From Isoetes taiwanensis (lineage: Eukaryota; Streptophyta; Lycopodiopsida; Isoetales; Isoetaceae), in assembly GCA_021234155.1 (NCBI GenBank), contig JAJEKV010000071.1:3286483-3350482 (forward strand): a DNA stretch of 64,000 bases, given 5' to 3'. Made by a program: the position numbers and the translations under genes. Shown here one piece after another: positions 59,072 to 64,000 of the stretch. The notes under the pieces are model-generated. The model was given only the letters and a program-made list of their open reading frames with translations. It searched no databases and was not told the origin of the DNA. Position 1 is the first letter of the stretch, and the number at the start of each line of letters is the position of its first letter.

Positions 59072-59096
59072 GTCCCACTTTAATTAAATACGACTT
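59072..59096 (-). repeat. Outer transposon, right terminal inverted repeat
   Basis: Perfect inverted partner of 36547-36571. Inside it, GAGTCCCA occurs twice (59031-59038 and 59051-59058), echoing the left subterminal GGGACTC. Confidence 0.93.
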
Positions 59097-62000
59097 AAAT
59101 GTTATATTGAGAAAACCAAGGCTTTATAAATTAGGCTATGGGCAATTTTGAATATGTGACCTTTACAGATGCATATGACCCAATATATTGGTTTTGATTG
59201 TTTATTGTTTATGAAAGACCTGTGTTTTTTGGGTTTTTTGCCAAAATCCAGAAAGCAAATAATCTGAATTTTTGGCTAAAATCCAGAAAGTCAATCGCGG
59301 TGAGTTCAGGGTAGAACTATTGTGTGCCCGATGCAAGTGGCCCACAAGATGAATTTATATGAGTTCAATAGGTCGTGAGGTCAGGGTAGAACTATCGTGC
59401 GTCAAATGCAGGTGACCCACAAGATATGTATTTATTTGAATTCAATAGGTCTCAATCAAGCTTTGAGCAACATAAAGTAGAGCAGCTTTTTATGGCATAA
59501 TGTTAATTTTCAGATATGCAACTTTAGCTTGCTTTGAATTACTTGATTCCAATTAAAAGACTTGACTTCAGAGATTCTAATATGGCAAACAAAGTCTTTT
59601 AGAGAGCTCGATTGTGGCATTTCCAATGCTCAGCTCTAGATATAATTGATTGCACCATATTACTTGTAGACTTTTTCATTCCATTCCTTTATGTGATAAA
59701 GGCCTTTCAAAAATATGTTGTGAGGGCCAAAAGTGATTAAGTAGTTCCAAGTTGGATCTTGAATGAAAAATTGACATGAGAGAGGCTCTCCTCATATGTG
59801 TCTTCCACATTAGCTAGACCACCACATGTCAGACCAAAGGATTATCTTCTTCCTTGAACAAAAAACAATCAAATCGAAGAACCAAATCCACAACATGAAA
59901 AACAATTGCTAGAGCCCTAAGAATGCGTGGCATCCTAGATTGTGACGAAAATAAGTGAAGTGTCTAGGGCTTGTTGTGGAGGCCCACTTTGTCTAATGGT
60001 TAGACATCTTCATCTTCATCTTCATCCAACAAAGAAGAATGAGAGTTATGTAGACCATTAATCTATTAAATATCAACAGGGATATTTGACTCTCGTATTT
60101 GGTTTTGAGAGGAGTTCATATTTGAACAAAAATCATACTTACATTTTATATTAATTGAGAACCCGACAAAGAAAGAGCCTTTATCTTTGTTCCAAGAAAT
60201 GCGCGTGACCTTCAAGCACAAAAAAACGTCCGAGAAGTACCGATCCCTAAGATCGCTTTGTTATTGATCGATTGATGGAGTTGAAGAAGCGAAATGTAGG
60301 GCAGATGATCCGCCTCGAATACTAAGGAAAATATTTTCGCCAAAGGTGCGTGTAGTACATGCCAAGAATTTCAAGTGGACAAAGGTAAAGTCTTACAGTT
60401 CCCCATATCACAAAATACCGATGTCAACAGAAAAAATGGGAGCTCAAATTAAATCGGCTCCTCAAAACCGGAGCTTGCACCATCATCCATTAAATTTGCT
60501 TCATTTGCCTTTGATTATGCTTCTGTTCCCAAAGTAGAACCGAGGCAGCAGTTTGTTGCATTTGAGAAAAACAAGAACACGTAGAAATCCAAAGACCTTA
60601 AGTAAACCATAATTCCTTTCCTTGTCAATAAATTGGCTTTCCAAGTTTCTATAATTTCTCATTATGAATATATGTACACACAAGTAGCTTTACAAGATTT
60701 TCTTTTATGCATCAACGTGGCTGTTCATGATTAATGAAGTACATTTGCTCGCTCATGCCAAGCCCAAAGACAAGCCCAATGATATGTCTTTTTTTAAGAA
60801 AATATAACTTATATTGAACTGATAAAATGAGTAAAACCAGCACTTTGACTGTGTCACAGGGAATGATTATGGGCTGCTTCCAAGATCATTACTTAATAAT
60901 GCATGGAGAATTCGTAAAAGGAGCCAACAGACAAACTCGATCCCCGTAGTATTTGGCATTGAAGATGAGCATCAAGTTGTTGAAGATATGATCTGAATCC
61001 AATCATGGATCAGTGACGTGGATGCCAGCAGGGCAATCCCGAGGAAAAGCCATGGCAAATAGATATGACATTTTGGTTTTAATAGATATGACATTTCGGT
61101 TTTTTGACCTCTTCATATTATATATGTAAACCACGGCCGGGTTTTTCCAGCCAACCAGATCAAATTTATTTCCTTCATTTCAGAATTTATCAAGAGGCAT
61201 AAAGAAATAAGGTGTTGTGCACGGCGGGGTTGCCCTCCTGGCCCCGAGAGTGTGTTTTCGTGTTTCTTGTTGTCGCTTTCGCTTTCATAGTTCCTTTGGA
61301 TCATTTCATGTGGGGCTTATTAATGTTTTGAACGAGGGGTTTTGTTTTGTGTTGTTTTGTTTTCTTTGTTTAAGAATTGTAGATGGACCAAGAAGAGGCT
61401 TGCGGCTCGCCTTGCCTAGACCAATTGTGTACAGATACATGATTTCATTTTCTTAGTGAATGCATACAAATATTAAGAATAGAATACCCAATGGTAAAAA
61501 AGACCCAATTCGTGCTTTGCTAATATAACAATCCCATTTTGAATATGTGCATTTAAGTGCTTTGCTAATGTAGTAATCTCATTTCTAACATACACGTTTA
61601 AGTTGGTTCAGTTAATTTTGGGTACAAACCATCAGGAAATTTAACAACATGCTGAAAGCATTTAACATATTAATGGAAAAGCAAATGCCATTGTTATAAT
61701 GTAATGCCATTGTTACAATATGTTGTAGCCTATACAACAAGAAGTAGGGACCTGTGGTCAATCATCCGCAGATCAACCCGCACCACGCCGTAACATCTTA
61801 TAGAATTGTATCTCACTTTAGGGCCTTTGATTGCGTTTTCAGCTTTATGTTTTGGCTTCACCTTTTATATGGATAGTTGATCATGCCTTTGTGGATCAAG
61901 AAAACCACAATCACATATATTGCTTCGCCTTTGTATAACCATGCCCTTCAACCTTCAAGGCTTTCAAATTTTGTAAATGACAAATGCTGCAAATGGTTAT

Positions 62001-64000
62001 CCTACCAAGATGAGCAGGGATGTGTTTCTAGCATGGTGCTTAAGACTTGGGATCCCTGAGATGAGATGTTTATGTCGCCACTGCATGTTTTGCATCAATA
62101 CATTCTATGCCTTTTGCTATGTGCATATAGACAAAAGCCATGAGCATATTTTTATGGAGCATCCATGCATTCTCGTCTCGTCTCATCTAGCAATATGGTT
62201 CCTAAGATGTGGTGAATGAAGGTTGCTGGTATTTCAAAGTGGTTGCTAGAAAAATTGCATTGCGCATTGTCTAAAAATTTATGCTTTGTTCTAGAGAAAG
62301 ATCCGAAGATTCGAAAGGGAAGGAAATGGTGGGGAACATGGTCGCGGAAGCAAAGCCTTCTACAAGGTGACACGGTAGAATTGCGCCTATCATGTTTTTA
62401 CAAAAATAGAAAGAAATTAGCTTGCAGCCTAAGGATCCCTTACAAAAATCAATCGTTAATTCTTCAAGAGATGAGAACTCTACTAAATGGACATACTAGC
62501 AAAGTTAAAATACAAGAAGTAAACCGATGAACATTAATCTATGGTTGCAAATAACTTATTTGTTGCTTCAGAACTATCATAAGCTATTACATGATCTTCA
62601 ATGGTGTAAAATATTCGTAAGTATATATTTCGGCTAAAATATTTCAAGTCCTCCTCGATCATGGTGTTTAGAAGTGTGCTCCTTCAAGAGGTAGATGGTG
62701 TCATGCTTCACAGCTCATAGTAACTTCCCATAACTTAGAGGGTAATAGACACTGCTTTATCTCATAATCAAAGAATGTTGTACACACCACTTGAGCCTTT
62801 GCAACAGAACCTTAATTCCCCATAACTTAGAGGGTAATAGACAATGCAAATGGACTTAGATACTGTCAATGGTTTTGCATGTCAATTTTGTTGAGGACAT
62901 GAAGGAAGAATCCATATTATAGATTAAAGGAGGTTGCTAAGAATTAATAACATCAAATACATGAAAGTTGTGAGCAAAGTAAAGCTACTTAAGAATGCAA
63001 ACGCATGTCTTTTGTTGCTTAATAGTTGTGGCTTGAGTTCTGAACAATACATACGGTGTTTGTTCAGTAAATTTAGGTTATATATTTTTTGAATACGTGA
63101 TGAATGAGCCTAGGCCCTGTTGAAGGCAATGATTTGGAGTCCATAGTTCAGCTCGAACCAGCATTTACCATGGCTCTTCAATACGCTTTGGTGCAATGAT
63201 CGAGGATCTGCCTTCATTGTAGACAATGCCCCTCCTAATGGATAACCGAGGAATTTGTCAAGCAACGCTCCCATCATTGTCACATTTAAGTCCTTGCATC
63301 CAAAGGTCAATGTCATCAACATTGTTAGCTCTTCTATCATGTCGCCCTTCCCACACTTCGCAGAACTGTCCGACACTACCTTCTTGCAACCATTGCACGT
63401 CTTCATGACCTTGCTATCGCCAGTTATATTCAATCTCAATGTGTCTGAGACCTACATATCCAAAAACATTTAATTAGTAGGAAGCCGTATCAAAGAAGGT
63501 GACAAGCAAGGACAATTTTGACTTAGGTTAAGCAGTAAAACATATGCCTTGGTATTGTCTAAAACATGTGTTATGAAGTCTTTGTTTGTGAGTGTTGCCA
63601 CTACCTCATCATCTAGAAACCATAATTCATCCGGAAACCAGCTTCACACTGCGTCATCTACAATCTTGAATGCCATTGTAGCCTCCACAGATGTTAAACT
63701 AGTTTGGCCAACGGAACGTACTGACCTTCAAGGTCTTGAATAAGACAATGGGTTTACGCTCTAAAAGAAACAAGCGTTTGTGACTAAACAAGGGAACATC
63801 CCATGTTTTTTGACCCCGACAATAACAACTGGCAGGTTGACGTGTATAGGTTGGTCATGGGTCGTGCTTAATAGTGACCGAATGTTTACATCATCTGTGA
63901 GCAATAAGGAAAGCAGAACTCCAAGCCTTCTATGGATGCCACCTCGGTGTTTCATAAAATCTTTATAGTGTTCACACGATCTCTGAACTCATACAACGGA
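59097..64000 (+). repeat. Segmental duplication copy 2, right half
   Basis: Matches 8378-13344 and continues past the window. It is 63 bp shorter in total than copy 1, including a 45-bp block absent at ~62073. Other differences are mostly 1-3-bp complex changes at CAG/CTG-type sites. It contains no gene apart from the zinc-ribbon fragment below; the rest is as described for 8382-12451. Confidence 0.95.
63110..63439 (-). pseudogene. Zinc-ribbon / RPA-like OB-fold fragment, copy 2
   Basis: Minus-strand counterpart of 12452-12770. Here MKTCNGCKKVVSDSS is in frame with CGKGDMIEELT, but the FCEKC half is damaged (SAKCGKG). It continues NVTMMGALLDKFLGYPLGG to GLQIIAFNRA. Comparing the two copies, the likely intact ribbon is CNGC...CEKC. 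The differences between copies cluster at CTG/CAG, so neither should be taken at face value. Confidence 0.35.

Larger units (their letters stand above)
36547..59096. mobile_element. Giant DNA transposon (outer), 22,550 bp with a nested element
   Basis: The ends are a perfect 25-bp inverted repeat beginning AAGTCGTATTTAATTAAA and ending GTGGGAC inward (36547-36571; 59072-59096). It is flanked by AAAT on both sides (36543-36546; 59097-59100). Copy 1 of the host segment has a single AAAT (8378-8381) in continuous sequence, proving the insertion point. One extra T could belong to the inverted repeat, in which case the TSD would be AA. Without the nested element and its duplicated AATA it is about 14.0 kb. 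Contents: DUF7869-like gene (+), methylase-like gene (-), FCP1-like gene (-), DUF8039-like exon (+), and arrays of the CTCGACTCGCGAGTCGAG palindrome. I cannot place it in a named superfamily. Confidence 0.93.

Noticed and set aside
36547-59096. Polinton/Maverick or an integrated giant virus
   Set aside because: No polymerase B, retroviral-type integrase, capsid or packaging ATPase motif is seen. TIRs are 25 bp and the TSD 4 bp, unlike Polintons (long TIRs, 6-bp TSD).
36547-59096. Assignment to the Kyakuja-Dileera-Zisupton superfamily
   Set aside because: The size would fit, but the conserved motifs here (VGHTHD-ID, IIDGMD) are not those I associate with KDZ transposases. Left unassigned.

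Overview
This is nuclear DNA from a land plant. The best guess is a leptosporangiate fern, on style rather than proof. The evidence is a PLS-type PPR protein, a three-exon HKT-type cation transporter, and decayed pieces of an ECT/YTH m6A reader, a 12-oxophytodienoate-reductase-like enzyme and a MAPKKK-like kinase, all in sparse genes among many transposable elements. Only two genes look intact: the PPR gene at 32787-34544 (+) and the HKT gene at 25481-27353 (-, exons joined by me).

Layout. 1-925 is the 3' end of a LINE. 2093-13344 is copy 1 of a segmental duplication of at least 11 kb (OPR-like pseudogene, PPR pseudogene, non-coding DNA, zinc-ribbon fragment). 13951-18690 is a YTH pseudogene split by a 3-kb LINE, which itself carries a small retroposon with a 15-bp target-site duplication (TSD). 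19392-29880 holds a MITE, a solo LTR with a 5-bp TSD, a poly(A) retroposon with a 13-bp TSD, the HKT gene, tRNA-like SINE fragments and a kinase pseudogene. 30199-36546 plus 59097-64000 is copy 2 of the duplication, with an intact PPR gene.

The most interesting object is the 22,550-bp insertion at 36547-59096 that splits copy 2. Copy 1 keeps the empty site (8378-8381), so the boundaries are certain: 25-bp perfect terminal inverted repeats and a 4-bp TSD, AAAT. Nested in it is a second element, 37744-46298 (8,555 bp), with its own ~30-bp inverted repeats and a 4-bp TSD, AATA. Each element carries a plus-strand gene of the family I recall as DUF7869, with spaced Asp motifs that suggest a DDE/D-type transposase. 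Each also carries a minus-strand multi-exon gene: in the inner element it has a ParB-like segment and a DNA-methylase-like end, and the outer one shows a similar but weaker methylase-like pattern. Each has its own family of perfect palindromes, confined to that element: GGTATAAATTTATACC in the inner, CTCGACTCGCGAGTCGAG with flanking TTT/AAA in the outer. The outer element also encodes an FCP1-like phosphatase and a plant transposon-associated (DUF8039-like) domain. I infer a family of giant plant DNA transposons in which an element-encoded protein recognises, and perhaps methylates, element-specific palindromes.

Caution on sequence quality. Copy 1 and copy 2 differ in the right half mostly by small complex changes at CAG/CTG/CCGG-type sites. 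This pattern suggests base-calling error at CHG-methylated cytosines. Many frameshifts inside the giant elements may therefore be artefacts, so 'pseudogene' calls there are provisional.
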